A stretch of 64,000 nucleotides of DNA from Odontocerum albicorne (taxonomy: Eukaryota > Arthropoda > Insecta > Trichoptera > Odontoceridae): the NCBI GenBank assembly GCA_949825065.1, contig OX463838.1, positions 7,914,251 through 7,978,250 on the forward strand, in the 5' to 3' direction. The notes under the pieces were generated by a model. That model was given only the letters and a program-made list of their open reading frames with translations, searched no databases and was not told the origin of the DNA. Below, in pieces: positions 34,335-45,694 of the stretch. The position numbers were made by a program, and so were the translations under genes. Each line of letters begins with the position of its first letter. The first letter of the stretch is position 1.

Positions 34335-37260
34335 CACCTACTTATTGAGCCCATTTGTGTAATTTTTGTATCAACCTCTCTTGCTTCGAGCTGCTTCTAT
34401 CTCAATCTACCTGATGATACACTTTAATCTTTAAATCATTTTTACTTTTCTTAAATACATGTATACTTTATCATTCTCAGATCCTTTGCACTCTTTCAAC
34501 TTTAAAGCTTTTTTTTAAACTTTTCATCTTATATATTCTTCAACTCTTCCGAAAGGTCTATTTGACAGACTTACGCGAGTGTGCTTTCCAGTACTTCTAA
34601 AGAATCACTTTACCCATCGCCTGAATGGCTTGTTGAACGCTTAGGAGACATTCTAATTTTCTCTGTCTATTTATGTTTTTATTTTGAGAAAATATTATTA
34701 GACATTGTAAACAAAATCATCTTCCCAGAAAAATACGTACACACATAAATAATATAAAATCATATTCAAAGTCCAAGACGAACTCAACGAAACGATTCAT
34801 AGGATAACAATCACCAAAAGAAATTTCAGTACCAAATACCGACCATCCCAAAATTGTGTATGTCCCAGTAGAGGCTTTAGCAAAACCGCTTCCCGACTGC
34901 CATCATCGCAGGTTTGATTTCAATATTTTTATTTGTTGTTTCGTCTCCTCTTTGCATATGTCTATTTCTTCACTTTATACCTTATTCACTATTCTAATAT
35001 CTTTGTTATCTGCTTTTATGTTGGCTTCATAGTAGAATCACTGTTGTGTATGCCATCCGTTGTTTATTTATGTTATTCTATGTTAAACCGCTTTTTATCG
35101 TTGTATATATTATTATTTGCTAATTTCTATTTTATTTGTTAATAACATTTGTATCTTCGGTGTTATTAGGGATGTTTTGTGGATATGCCGTTTATTTGTT
35201 CATTTGATCGAGATAAACTAACTATTGGCTTATTGGTGTTTCTAGTTTACGAGTGCATTAACATATCACTAGAAGTTATAAATATAAGATCTACAGGGGT
35301 GTCTTTCGTATCGTTTTCCCTTCTTGGTTGATGTGCCCCGCGTGATTGACTGTAGAAGTGTTTTCAGATGAAGACCATCACAACGCAAGCATAGGACGGA
35401 ATGGAACAAAAGTCACCGTGGACGTTAATCGAAACTAGTTTTTAAAATGGTACAAACAAAATTAATAAGAATTTTGCTTCAAGAGTAATGATTAATATTC
35501 GCATTAATATTGACACCACCTTACGAATGCTGTAGAATCCCTTAACATTTTTAATAATAAACTTAAAAAATCAGTTTCAAAGAATATAATAAATACAATA
35601 AAACCCTTTTCATAAATACTAATGACACTATGTAACACTTCAAATCACATTATCATTCAACGTTACATTTTCCTTGCAGGATATTCAGTTTTTTTTGTCA
35701 TTAACATAATTTCTAGGTTTAGTGTAATTATAATATAATACAAGTCATATGTTCATTATGTTACGTTACACTTTACATTTAAAATTCTATGAAACTGATC
35801 ATGAAATGCTTGCCTTAGATATAATCATTAAGAATTTAATTTTTTATATGTATGATTATTTATATTTTCTGATTTTTTAATTTTGTAAGTGAATTGATCG
35901 TGGTAAGTAACTTGTGCGATTATATTTATTTTTATTAACATATTTATGTATATTTTAACCTTACAGTTAAATTAAATGTGATGTGTAGATTGATGCATGT
36001 TTGTTAACTGTATGTGTAAATGTTTATTTTAATATATTAAATAATAGCAAAAATTATTAAAATTAATTCATATTTTTCATTGATGCATTTTACAAAGACA
36101 CAATTCATTTTTTTTCTTATTTTTAACGCAATATCTCAAACACACACATATTTAAGAGATGATTACATAAAAAAACTAAACTCAAAATGGATTTTTTGTG
36201 GTATTTTAGTTTAAATGGAAATAACAAGGCCAAAATGTACAGTTAAGTTTATTTTGCTTTCAGTGGCTTTGTTTTAAACTCATATAGTGTTCTACCATAA
36301 TGCTTCATTAAATTATTTATTTTGAAACTAAATTATGTAGTTCTAGATTTGTTTTATAACCGTATGAGTCGTGTTTATTAGCATATTAAAATATAGAACC
36401 TAATCTTTGTGGAATCTACAATAAATTATTAATGTACTTTTCATAGACGAAAACAAGTTTACTTGTTACAGGCTAACAAGAACAGAAAATGTTCTTGTTA
36501 AATGTCACACAAATTAGCGTTCACTTTATTTGAACATTTATAATTTAAATTATCTGAGTTAAATGAGAAACTGCGAAATTACTTTAGTGAATGTCAGAAT
36601 AATTAAATTTGTAATAAATAAAATGTTTGTGAATTCTTCCATTTTAACTATTTTCCCTCAAAACAAGGAATAGTCGTTTAGTAAAATTATCTTTAATACG
36701 CTTTCAAAATCGAATCGATTGATATTATTTGTCTGATGGGATATTGCATGACCAATGCCACAATCGTGATTTTTTACGTGATACTTCACAATGCATGCTT
36801 TCGGGTTTTTGATCACTAAATGGAAAAGTATTTTGAGGTTGGGAATGACTTAGATATGTTGAGGAGTATTATTAAAACATTTTTATAATTATTTAAATTA
36901 TGTCTTTTATGAACCCTATTATAAATTAATTTTATTTATAATTCAAACAATAATATTTTTTTAGCTTTAACGCGTCTCGTTAATTCTTAATGAGATTTTT
37001 CATTATCAGCATATAATTGATTTTGACATATAACAAAACCTTATACTTTAATTTCATAAAATTTATAAAATGGATAAAATTAACGTAAAGGTCTCACAAC
37101 AGTTAAATGAACTTTTAAAACATTTACATTTCAAAAGTTAAGACTATTTTGTCATCATATCATTATATTTGAATTCCTCATCTCTGTTGTAATTTATTAG
37201 ATTAAGATGAATTAGTGATTACTTTGTTTCCAATACTATTACTAATGGTTTTCTTGTTGT
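34335..37260. other. Intronic DNA, no gene recognised
   Basis: AT-rich. A weak SINE-B-box-like CGCAGGTTTGATTTC occurs at about 34908. Confidence 0.4.
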
Positions 37261-37264
37261 TTAG

Positions 37265-37644
37265 TGACAATGAGCATGATACCGGGAGTTGGTCTAACGG
37301 CCAATCTGAGCTCCAACGGCTACGAGATGAATCCTGCGATAGCCATGATGAAGGCCACTCAGTGCTTCGAGAATCTTGCTTTCACCGCCAAACCTCAAGA
37401 AGCCGAAGCTGCCCTCATCAGCAAGGGTCTCATGGAGAAGAACGTTACAGAAAAGGGTTTCCTCGAAAAAGGTGCCGGAGAAAAAGGATATTTAGAGAAG
37501 AATTTGATTGGGGAGTCGGTGGTTTTTGTACAAGAAAAGACACCACTAAAAGAGGACACTGACGAACAAACACACAATCCATCCGATGATAATAATTGTA
37601 GTGAAGAAGACAAAGGTGAACTTCAAGCTTTAGTTTCATCCTAA
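37265..37644 (+). CDS. Shaw: Shaw C-terminal exon with EK(G/N)xx repeat and stop
   Basis: The last coding exon starts in phase 1; its first codon, GTG, is split with the previous exon. It encodes VTMSMIPGVGLTANLSSNGY, then NPAIAMMKATQCFENLAF, a five-fold pentapeptide series (EKNVT, EKGFL, EKGAG, EKGYL, EKNLI), then an acidic tail ending ELQALVSS and TAA at 37642. The acceptor is TTGTTGTTTAG at 37264. The four exons sum to 1368 nt, a whole number of codons. The assignment to Shaw rests on splice-phase continuity and position; I do not know a published counterpart of this tail. The cytoplasmic tail probably serves targeting or partner binding (inference). Confidence 0.85.
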
Positions 37645-38239
37645 TACAAAATTATTTTCAGTCATTAGTGTTAAGATACAATGAACAAAACTGCAGTACA
37701 TTTTGAAAACACAGAGATAGAAGTGATTTTGGACCATTTAAAAGAGTGAGATATTTTAAGGTGACTAAATTAGATGTAATTTGCTTACACAGTTTTAGCA
37801 ATGAGGATGCTGATCCCAATATAATGCTGGACCATTTAAAACTTAAGACGAAACAATTCATTTAAGTAAATATAGTGATACGTTTATTTTATAATTTGAT
37901 AAGGAAACAAGTTGTTATTTCGAAGACAGAATTGTTTGTATAGATTATATAATATATATTGCTTTTAATACGATGAAACCTCATAACGTCGAACGCTTAA
38001 TTTGGATGACTTTTATCTTATTTTCAAGTAAATCATTTCTCGTATTTATGAGATATTCGTTAATGCAACAATCAAAATTTTGAACCACTATTTTATAAAA
38101 GTTATTTGATTTTCTAAGTATTGAACCTATTTTTGTAAAAAAAGTAACTGAACGCGTTTTGATTTTAATACGCAATCAAGTAATCTCATCGAATTATGAC
38201 TTTTCAGGCTAAAATTTCAGATTTTTTTTTCGTAATAAA
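37645..38239 (+). other. Probable Shaw 3' untranslated region
   Basis: Non-coding and AT-rich after the stop. The first AATAAA hexamer is at 38234-38239, a candidate polyadenylation signal; another lies near 38311. The 3' end is unproven. Confidence 0.4.
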
Positions 38240-38506
38240 ATATTAAGACTTCGAAATGTAAATTTCCAATTTCTTTTTTGTTATGAAAACTATATTTTAC
38301 ATCTTCTTAAATAAATTGATCTATTTTAAATTAAGGTTATTTCGTACTACTCGTACAATTTAAAAAATAATTTAATCAGTGAAAAAATTTTCAAATGAAT
38401 ATATCTTCATTTTTTCTTGTTTCTTCTAAAAGACTATAGTTTCACTTTGTGGTGCCATTTTTTACATAAAAGGGAAAAAAAAGTAAAATAAAATAAAAAA
38501 CTTATT

Positions 38507-38812
38507 TTATATTTTGTGTTCACCACAGGTCTAATTTATGTTCACAACTAGTTTCGAAGACCACCGTCTTCTTCGTCAGGTGAATATAAACTAAGTTGCT
38601 AAAATATATTCTGTACAAGTGTAAATAACCTAATCTAAAAGAGGTGAGGTAGCCCACTTCACTTCCCCTACCTCACCTCTTTTCAGTTAGGTTATTTACA
38701 CTTGTACAGAATATATTTTAGCAACTTAGTTTATATTCACCTGACAAAGAAGACGGTAGTCTTCGAAACTAGTGTGAACCTAAATTAAACCTGTGGTGAA
38801 CACAAAATATAA
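38507..38812. mobile_element. Palindromic Penelope-like foldback (second type)
   Basis: Near-perfect inverted arms of about 145 bp (38507-38653 and 38665-38812) outside a short loop. Each arm carries CTGACGAAGAAGACGG (the right arm has CTGACAAAG), a complementary GTCTTC and GAAACTAGT: a hammerhead-like core. Outer sequence ATATTTTGTGTTCACCAC and its complement bound the structure. Confidence 0.85.
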
Positions 38813-38829
38813 AACATCTTTATTGATTT

Positions 38830-40495
38830 TTAAATTATTAATTTCATTAGATTTCAAAACAAATTTTTCATTTTATGATACATACATTTAAACTGACACA
38901 AAAACTATTTATTCTGCTGTCGACGTTCGATTGAGTGAGGTTTTAGGTGATACCCTATAAAGTTAGTTAGTTATGAGTGATATTAAAATTATCTAGACAT
39001 GTTAATACAGGAAATTTTTTAGAAACTATTTTAATTTTTGCAATTTTATATAAAACGATTTATTTTGTCTGGATATTAATCGTTTCATTGAAAAAATATA
39101 TATATCAAGTTAAGGAATTTTACGCACTTTAATTAAAAATGAAGGAAATTACATTTTAATTATATTTTACTGTTTTATAATTCGGATGAACTTTTGAATT
39201 TTCATGAATTTTATTAAACGTTAAAAAAATTATTTTAAAAATTTAAGGTTGTTGAAAATGGCAAAATCTAATAAAATTGCTATAGTGGGTTGTCATATTT
39301 AACTTTTGAAAGTATTCGTACCATAAATATTCCAAAATATATTATTTGAAAGAAAATTTCGCATGCATCGTTTCAGTTCATCTAACTATTAATCAAGTAA
39401 GATTACTTGGAATAATAATACAAGTCTATATAAATACTAAATTACTTGTTTTTTTATAATTTTGAACATTTTTATTTGCCAAAAAAAAATAATCCTTCAT
39501 TAACTTTACAAGAAGATTTATCGAGGGTAATATTTATTATTTTAATTTTAATCATACGTTTTTTTTATCTGTGCATTTTAATTTTCCTATTTTAAAGAAC
39601 AATAACATAAGAAAGTTTTTTTTATTAATTCCATTCAACCATCGCCTACTTGACACGAATATATCTATAAAATATTATATTTTTATCATTTAATTAAAAA
39701 AATATATGTATTATCCATCATTTTCACTTTCTTAAAAAATTAACACTTTAGATAGAACAATTTTAATGGTGCATAAATATAAAGAAATGAAAAGCTTTCT
39801 TTTTATTAAACCTACATAATATTTAAAATAATTCTTAGTAATAGTTTTAGATATTTTTCACGTGATGATTATTTCGATAATTGATTAAATGATTTAGTAA
39901 AACGTTTTTTTTTATTGTTCCTCTATATATGAATACAATAAATCTGTTTGAATTTAAACGTGTTACACTTTCAAAAAAAAACTTTTCATTAAACTTTTGG
40001 ATTTAAATTATTTTAATAAAATAAACAGCCTTTCTCTGATATTTTTTACTTATAGTAGAGGATGAAAACAATATTTACAAATCTAATTTTTTTTTACAAA
40101 TTTTATCGAGTATGTGAATATATGATTTTTTTTTTAATACAATTCACACGAGTTTGTAAATTTTATTATACCATTTAAATGAAAAAATAAATTATGTAAC
40201 TGTTTATATTTTTGAGGCATTTTAAAAGATTTATCAATCATCATTTAATAATTATATTGGTCAGCTTTGGTTTTTTTTTATCTTGTGATACATATCAAAA
40301 CATCTATCATTTTTTAAAATATTTGGAAAATTTTATAAAGCATATAATATTAGTCTTCTATGAAAGAATATAAATACATACTTAAATTTACTACTCGCAA
40401 ACTTTAAGTAACATATTTTAAAGCATTGTTCATCGATAATAATGAGTTTATTTATTTTTACAACTTTACTTTTCGTATTCAATAGGAATTAATTA
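38830..40495. other. No gene recognised
   Basis: Extremely AT-rich with many poly-A/T runs. No repeat or coding feature. Confidence 0.45.
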
Positions 40496-40795
40496 CGAGG
40501 GATGCGCAACAGGAACTGCAATTTTAAATTTGCCGCCGTTTTTCAGCTGTAAAATCATAGTATAAATAGGCCAAAACCCATACGATGGCTGTCGCCAAAG
40601 AAAGAATACGAGAATTGAATTTTGAATACAAGAGAGCGAGAGACGAATACTTAGATTATCTCCGAAAGTAATTCGAAATTTGAATCTCGGTGGGTTCGTG
40701 ATACTGAACGAATTTGAAATACCTAGCTAACAATTTTTATACCGGTGTAAAAGGGGACGATGTATAAATGATATATATAAAAAAAATTACATTTA

Positions 40796-40995
40796 NNNNN
40801 NNNNNNNNNNNNNNNNNNNNNNNNNNNNNNNNNNNNNNNNNNNNNNNNNNNNNNNNNNNNNNNNNNNNNNNNNNNNNNNNNNNNNNNNNNNNNNNNNNNN
40901 NNNNNNNNNNNNNNNNNNNNNNNNNNNNNNNNNNNNNNNNNNNNNNNNNNNNNNNNNNNNNNNNNNNNNNNNNNNNNNNNNNNNNNNNNNNNNNN
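40796..40995. other. Assembly gap (200 N)
   Basis: Exactly 200 ambiguous bases, so probably a default gap size. The adjoining (TA)n run at 40996-41045 may have caused it. Reading frames crossing it are artefacts. Confidence 0.95.

Positions 40996-41045
<50 letters not shown>
40996..41045. repeat. TA dinucleotide microsatellite
   Basis: About 23 TA units next to the gap. Confidence 0.95.
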
Positions 41046-41048
<3 letters not shown>

Positions 41049-41138
41049 AACAAATTTTACATTTATGAATATACTCGTATATTTTCATAAATGTAGAATT
41101 TGTTTTACTTCCGTGAATATTTCACGGGTTGCAACTAG
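41046..41138 (+). mobile_element. Helitron 3' end, copy 1
   Basis: A perfect hairpin CCGTGAATATTTCACGG is followed by GTTGCAA and CTAG, then T. A hairpin a few bases before CTAG (CTRR) is the Helitron 3' signature. A further inverted pair (AAACAAATTTTACATTTATG and its complement) precedes it. Confidence 0.7.
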
Positions 41139-41411
41139 TTTATTTTTTTCTCAAAGTACTTCTTATTGTTGACATAGTCAATATCAATAGTTAGAAAGAA
41201 GAAGGTGTTTCCAATAAAAGATTCTGTCTTAAAACGTGACTTGGACAAACCAGTCCCAGACAACACAAAATTCTTTAGAAAGTTTCGCTTTCCTAAAGAA
41301 TGCCCTAGATACTCCAAGTTTTTGTTAGTTAAAAATGTATTCGTTAATTAAAAATGTATTCATTTATTATGTGCCGTTTAGTAGCCGAAATTACTCCAAG
41401 GATATTATGTT

Positions 41412-41452
41412 AGTTTTTTTTTTAACCTGGCGAGCTTATTGCCATGTGGCAA
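41412..41452 (-). mobile_element. LINE/SINE tail fragment
   Basis: The complement reads TTTGCCACATGGCAATAAGC then TCGCCAGG, matching the tail at 59510-59545. Confidence 0.6.
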
Positions 41453-41454
41453 AT

Positions 41455-41548
41455 GATATGTATAAACAAATTCTATATTTATGAATACATATTTTCATAA
41501 ATGTAGAATTTGTTTTACTTTCGTGAATATTTCACGGGCTGCAACTAG
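41455..41548 (+). mobile_element. Helitron 3' end, copy 2
   Basis: Same layout as copy 1: CGTGAATATTTCACG hairpin, GCTGCAA, CTAG, then T. It differs from copy 1 by lacking the 6-bp CTCGTA insertion in the preceding stem-loop. Confidence 0.7.
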
Positions 41549-41551
41549 TAT

Positions 41552-41688
41552 ATAGTATTTATAATGGACATACGTCATCTACATTATGTTTTCACCATTA
41601 TATATTTTAATTATCTCTACGCGTGCTGCAATCGTGTATGATTAATTTATATATATGTAGATGACGTATGTCCATTATAAATATTATA
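41552..41688. repeat. Inverted repeat, possible MITE
   Basis: Arms at 41552-41587 and 41654-41688 (ATAATGGACATACGTCATCT and its complement) are identical over about 28 bases. The unit begins 3 bases after the Helitron end. Confidence 0.75.
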
Positions 41689-41759
41689 CATTTGACAGCT
41701 GCAAAAATGCGGTTAATTTAAAATTGCAGTTCTTGTTGCCACCCTATAACAATTTAATT

Positions 41760-42780
41760 GATTTCCGCATTTTTTTAAAGTCCAATTTTTTATAATTATT
41801 TTACAAATTATAATTTATATTAAATTATAACTTCCATCTAAGAAGTTTATTAACTTTTCAGGCATCTTTTACTAGAAATTTATGCTTACTCGTAATAAAC
41901 AAAACTTAACAGGGAAAAGAAAAAATATTTTTGGTTCACGAAATGTTGCCATAAATTCAGCACTAATTTTAATGCTAAAAAAAATTTTACGTAATAACTG
42001 TTAAAAACTTTTTTTTTTGTAATTTTCCCATTCAATTTTGTTTTAATAAAAGCTAACCCTCTCAAATATTAATATAAAAGTTTTGTTCTTTAAATAATAT
42101 ATTTGAAAATTAGATAATACTCCAGTAACTTTTACACTGACTTAAATATTTTGTATTTGTTTTTAGTTTTATAGAACTTAAAACTTTCGCGTAAATTAAC
42201 ATTCGGGGCGCGAGTTTAACTTTGAGAGAGCTTTCATTAGTTAATACCCATTTGACATTTTTATTTACTACAGTCTGCTTTGAAAATTATATATTCAAGT
42301 TGGTTTTTAATAAACATGTATTAAAATAAAAAAAACATTTAGTGTCTAGAGATTGGCTCAAAAAGTTTGAACTAAAAAATCTCCGTTTCGAATGATGTAA
42401 TGAGCAATACAGTTGCATAATAAGCGAGAAACGTTAGGCTTATATTTTCCGTGCTGAATGTATATTTTGCTTACTTTTATAAAATATACTTGACGAAACA
42501 CAATTTGCAAAAATATTACCCAAAATACAAATTTTATAAAATAAAACTCTTTTGGAACCAAATTATTTTTCGAATTCTTGGGGTTGATACTATAAGTGGT
42601 ATTTATGAAAAAAAAAAAAATTTATGATAAAACGTTAAAAACATCAACGCGTAATAAAACATTCAAGCAGCTTTTTCTTTACTTCTATCAGTTTTAGTAT
42701 CAGTCCCTTAAACAGAAAGATATAATTAAATTATATTAAGTGAATTAAAACCATGATTTATTCTATTGAAATATTCACTA
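41760..42780. other. No gene recognised
   Basis: AT-rich; nothing identified. Confidence 0.4.
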
Positions 42781-42794
42781 TTTGATATATACGA

Positions 42795-43045
42795 GTATTT
42801 GTAATTTATTTTTATCAAACACTATTTATTCCACTTTTTGTAACGGTATAACCCTACCGGTTTCAAGGCTTTCACCTCATCTTCAGGGGAGCACAAAGTC
42901 TTATTTGTGCTCCCCTGAAGATGAGGCGAAAGCCTTGAAACCGGTAGGGTTATACCGTTACAAAAAAGTGGAATAAACAGTGTTTGATAAAAATAAATTA
43001 CAATGTCTTCAAACCTCCACAACTTTAATGCCTTAACTATAAACA
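42795..43045. mobile_element. Penelope-like foldback (family 1)
   Basis: A full palindrome: ATCAAACACTATTTATTCC, CCGGTTTCAAGGC, CTCATCTTCAGGGGAGCAC, a 13-base spacer, then the inverted set ending CTTTAATGCCTTAACTATA. Both arms carry the CTGAAGATGAGG...GAAACCGGT core. Confidence 0.88.
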
Positions 43046-43129
43046 ACATATACGAGTATTATTTAAATATGACCTACAATGGCCTTACTTTTATTAAATA
43101 CGTATACACTATGACGCCATGTTCCTTTT

Positions 43130-43430
43130 GGAGTAAGCAGAGAAAACAGATCTCCTTAACTCGTGGCTGGTTCACATTCATATATCTTATTCACATCCAT
43201 AAGCTCTTTTGATTCTCATACTTTCTATCTTCCCATCAGTTAAAATGACTCTCACTGTCTCCTTCCACCCTCTTTCTCCGGTCTATATCTTCCTCACTCT
43301 CCATTCATACATTTGTTTTGTAAGAATTTCGCAACTCATTCTCTTAATGTGGCTAAAGCATCTTAAGGTGTATTTCTTAATTCTACTTACAACATCCGTC
43401 TCTAACAAATAGCTATCTTCTATCCAGTCA
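43130..43430 (-). mobile_element. Degraded LINE 3' region
   Basis: A pyrimidine-rich segment with AGCAGAGAAAACAGATCTC, TCCATTCATACATTTGTTTTG and GTGGCTAAAGCATC. On the minus strand it is a decayed version of the LINE family at 10205-10605. Confidence 0.4.
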
Positions 43431-43703
43431 TTACTTTATTTATCATATATTTTAATACCAAATATTCTTCCCGAGGCTTCTAACTTATTAAATCTATTCT
43501 GATCACTCCCTTTCAATATCAAAGCTTTGCTTCCTTGTTTTAGTTCGCATATCAACAGAATGTGTTTATTTATAAGTCAATCAAGTTCTGGGATTGAAAG
43601 AAGGCTCTCTCTGGAGCATTCGGTGGTAGCGCTGTTATCATATCGCTTTATTATTCGCTGAATAAATAAAGAACCTTTTGTTAATAACAAACTTTTGTTT
43701 ATG

Positions 43704-44227
43704 CTAAGGCCACACCAAAGTGCTTCGCTAGGTGCTACGTGACTAATAGACTAGGTGACTTCATGCTTGGCCACACCAAAATGCTTCGCACAAATTCATT
43801 TGACATTTGGGAGGGGTTGAGTCAACAAAAACGATGCCACTCTCAAAACTAACCAATTTCATTATAACTTACCTACTTTATTTACTTCCTATGCAACTTC
43901 ATTCCAAAGTGATTTTATTACAGGTACATACGAGTATTTGTATAATTTGCTCGATGGGTTCCACAAAGGCTCCCTTTTATACACAGCTGTTATTAAAACT
44001 TCCGCCATCTTGTAAAATCACTTGGTGACAAAATAAAATTAACAAACACGTATGTTCGCTAGCAGACTAACTAGGTGACTAATCATCATGTTGCGTGGCG
44101 CGAAACGTGTAGTGTGGCCATTGCGATGATATTATGCGGTGCGTTGGTTCGCTAGAATATGTCGCCTAGGTCGCAACGTAGCTCTAAGCACCAAGCGAGG
44201 CTCCTACCTGTATGGCCGAGGCCTTAC
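43704..44227. mobile_element. Putative MITE with imperfect terminal inverted repeats
   Basis: Left end TAAGGCCACACCAAAGTGC then TTCGCTAGGTGC; right end, inverted, TAAGGCCTCGGCCATAC then GCCTCGCTTGGTGC. The terminal motif GGCCACACCAAAATGCTTC recurs at about 43770, and a related GTGTGGCCATTGCGATG at about 44112. Many class II elements have such subterminal repeats. No transposase; superfamily unassigned. Confidence 0.5.
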
Positions 44228-44242
44228 TGTACTTGAACTTAT

Positions 44243-44440
44243 GTATGCCATCGTGAATTAAGATTGTTAACGATGCAGTATTCACGAACTGAGTTGCTGA
44301 GAACGTCGCCACTCGCACTCGTAATGAATACGTTGAACGAATTTAGATATCGATATTTTTCATATCTCGGTGGATAAATTAAGGGTTGAGATCCTGATGA
44401 ACTATGCAAATATAACTGAACCACTCCACGAGGAATCGTG
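44243..44440 (+). repeat. Dispersed repeat of unknown class, copy 2
   Basis: Partner of 15296-15490: ATCGTGAATTAAGATTG, CACGAACTGAGTTG, CATATCTCGGTGGATAAATT. It abuts the MITE end. Confidence 0.7.
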
Positions 44441-44596
44441 AGACTGATGATCATTGTTATTTTTAAACTTTTACATTCTTTTTTTCTTACATCATACATT
44501 TTATTTTATGTATTTTGCTTAAACCTCAAGTGTAAAAGAAAATTTAAAAACGAGTAGAATCATTTAATAATTTCAAAATTACAATTTGTTTTAACT

Positions 44597-44700
44597 GTAT
44601 GATAAATACAATGAGGAAAGGCTTTGTTATAACTTTATGATAAATACAATGAGGAAAGGCTTTGTTATAACTTTATGATAAATACAATGAGGAAAGGAGA
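44597..44700. repeat. 38-bp tandem repeat, about 2.7 copies
   Basis: Unit TATGATAAATACAATGAGG then AAAGGCTTTGTTATAACTT. Confidence 0.95.
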
Positions 44701-44709
44701 AAGGCTTTG

Positions 44710-45360
44710 AACATGGCTGTTTTTTTTTATTTATTTTATTGATGAAGAAGATTTGTATTTTCATTTGATAAAATAATAATAAATATTGTTAATATATCAA
44801 TGCATGTATATATCTAAGTGAATTTGCGAGGGTAATTTATTTTTTTAATTTAATTATAATTAAATACGTAAGAATCATATTTTATGTATAAGTGACAAGC
44901 ACCATTACATTATGCTGTTATGTATTATAGCGAAGCAATAAAATTATTTTATTCATTATAAATTGTATAAAAAGGGGGTTGAAACACTTTGCGTACAAAA
45001 AAGAATATAATTGTGTTGTGAAATAATAAATAAAGTATGTATTGTTTTGACATTGATTGAATTGACATTTTAATTAATACAGTACAGCCTGGCTGGTTAA
45101 TTACCATATGTGAATCTCGTCCAACCAATCAAAAAGGTTTAAAACATTAAGTTAAAAACAGATTGAAACCCGCAATGCCAGAAAAACGTGAAGTTTTTCA
45201 TTACGTACAAGTTTAATTAAGTCATTTTTTAAGATTTAAAAAATATCAAATTAATTAATATCGAATTCTACCGAGAATTCGCGGTTGGAAACTCTTGTTC
45301 AAGAAAGAAAGTTTTCTTGAAAAGGAATACTAATCAACAAATTAGATCGAGTTATGGTTG
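44710..45360. other. No gene recognised
   Basis: AT-rich; nothing identified. Confidence 0.4.
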
Positions 45361-45365
45361 AAAAG

Positions 45366-45590
45366 CACATAAAGGACTTCTGTGGTTTAATTTGTAAGAC
45401 GCCTGTCTTCCGATTCGGAGGTTAAGGATTCGATGTCCATTTGTATCAATTTCTTTAAAAGAGTTCCAGTCTGGAATTCACTTAAGAGCTTTTAAACATC
45501 TTGCTGATTGGTAGGAAAACATTATCACATTGCAATAAACTCACTAGATTATACTGTATACAATGAAAGTACAATAAAAAAATGTGTTCT
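45366..45590 (+). mobile_element. tRNA-headed SINE, full length
   Basis: Head TAATTTGTAAGACGCCTG and a decayed B-box GGATTCGATGTCC, body CAGTCTGGAATTCACTTAAG, tail CTAGATTATACTGTATACAA. Full order preserved. Confidence 0.8.
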
Positions 45591-45604
45591 TACCTTATCT
45601 CACT

Positions 45605-45690
45605 TATGGTCACTTATCTGACCTAAAACTGCTTGACTTCCACCCTAGAGTTTCGAGGTTGATTCCCAATGGTTTCTCGAGAAAATAATA
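45605..45690 (+). mobile_element. SINE head remnant, weak
   Basis: GAGTTTCGAGGTTGATTCCC resembles a B-box region right after the previous SINE; the rest is not recognisable. Confidence 0.35.
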
Positions 45691-45694
45691 ATAT

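Larger units (their letters stand above)
40499..41745. mobile_element. Composite element bounded by 50-bp inverted repeats
   Basis: The left arm (40499-40554: GCAACAGGAACTGCAATTTT then TTTCAGCTGTAAAAT) is matched in inverse at 41692-41745 (TTGACAGCTGCAAAAATGC then AAAATTGCAGTTC). Inside lie a 200-N gap, an AT microsatellite, two Helitron 3' ends and a smaller inverted repeat. The class is unknown and target duplication is unclear. Confidence 0.6.

Noticed and set aside
37395..37639. Minus-strand Ser-rich frames opposite the last Shaw exon
   Set aside because: Antisense shadows of the sense exon; no independent support.
40996..41045. TA run as a TATA box or replication origin
   Set aside because: It is a plain microsatellite at an assembly gap, with no promoter context.
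40723..41088. Open frames across the gap and TA run
   Set aside because: They consist of N-derived unknown residues and alternating Ile/Tyr from the TA microsatellite.
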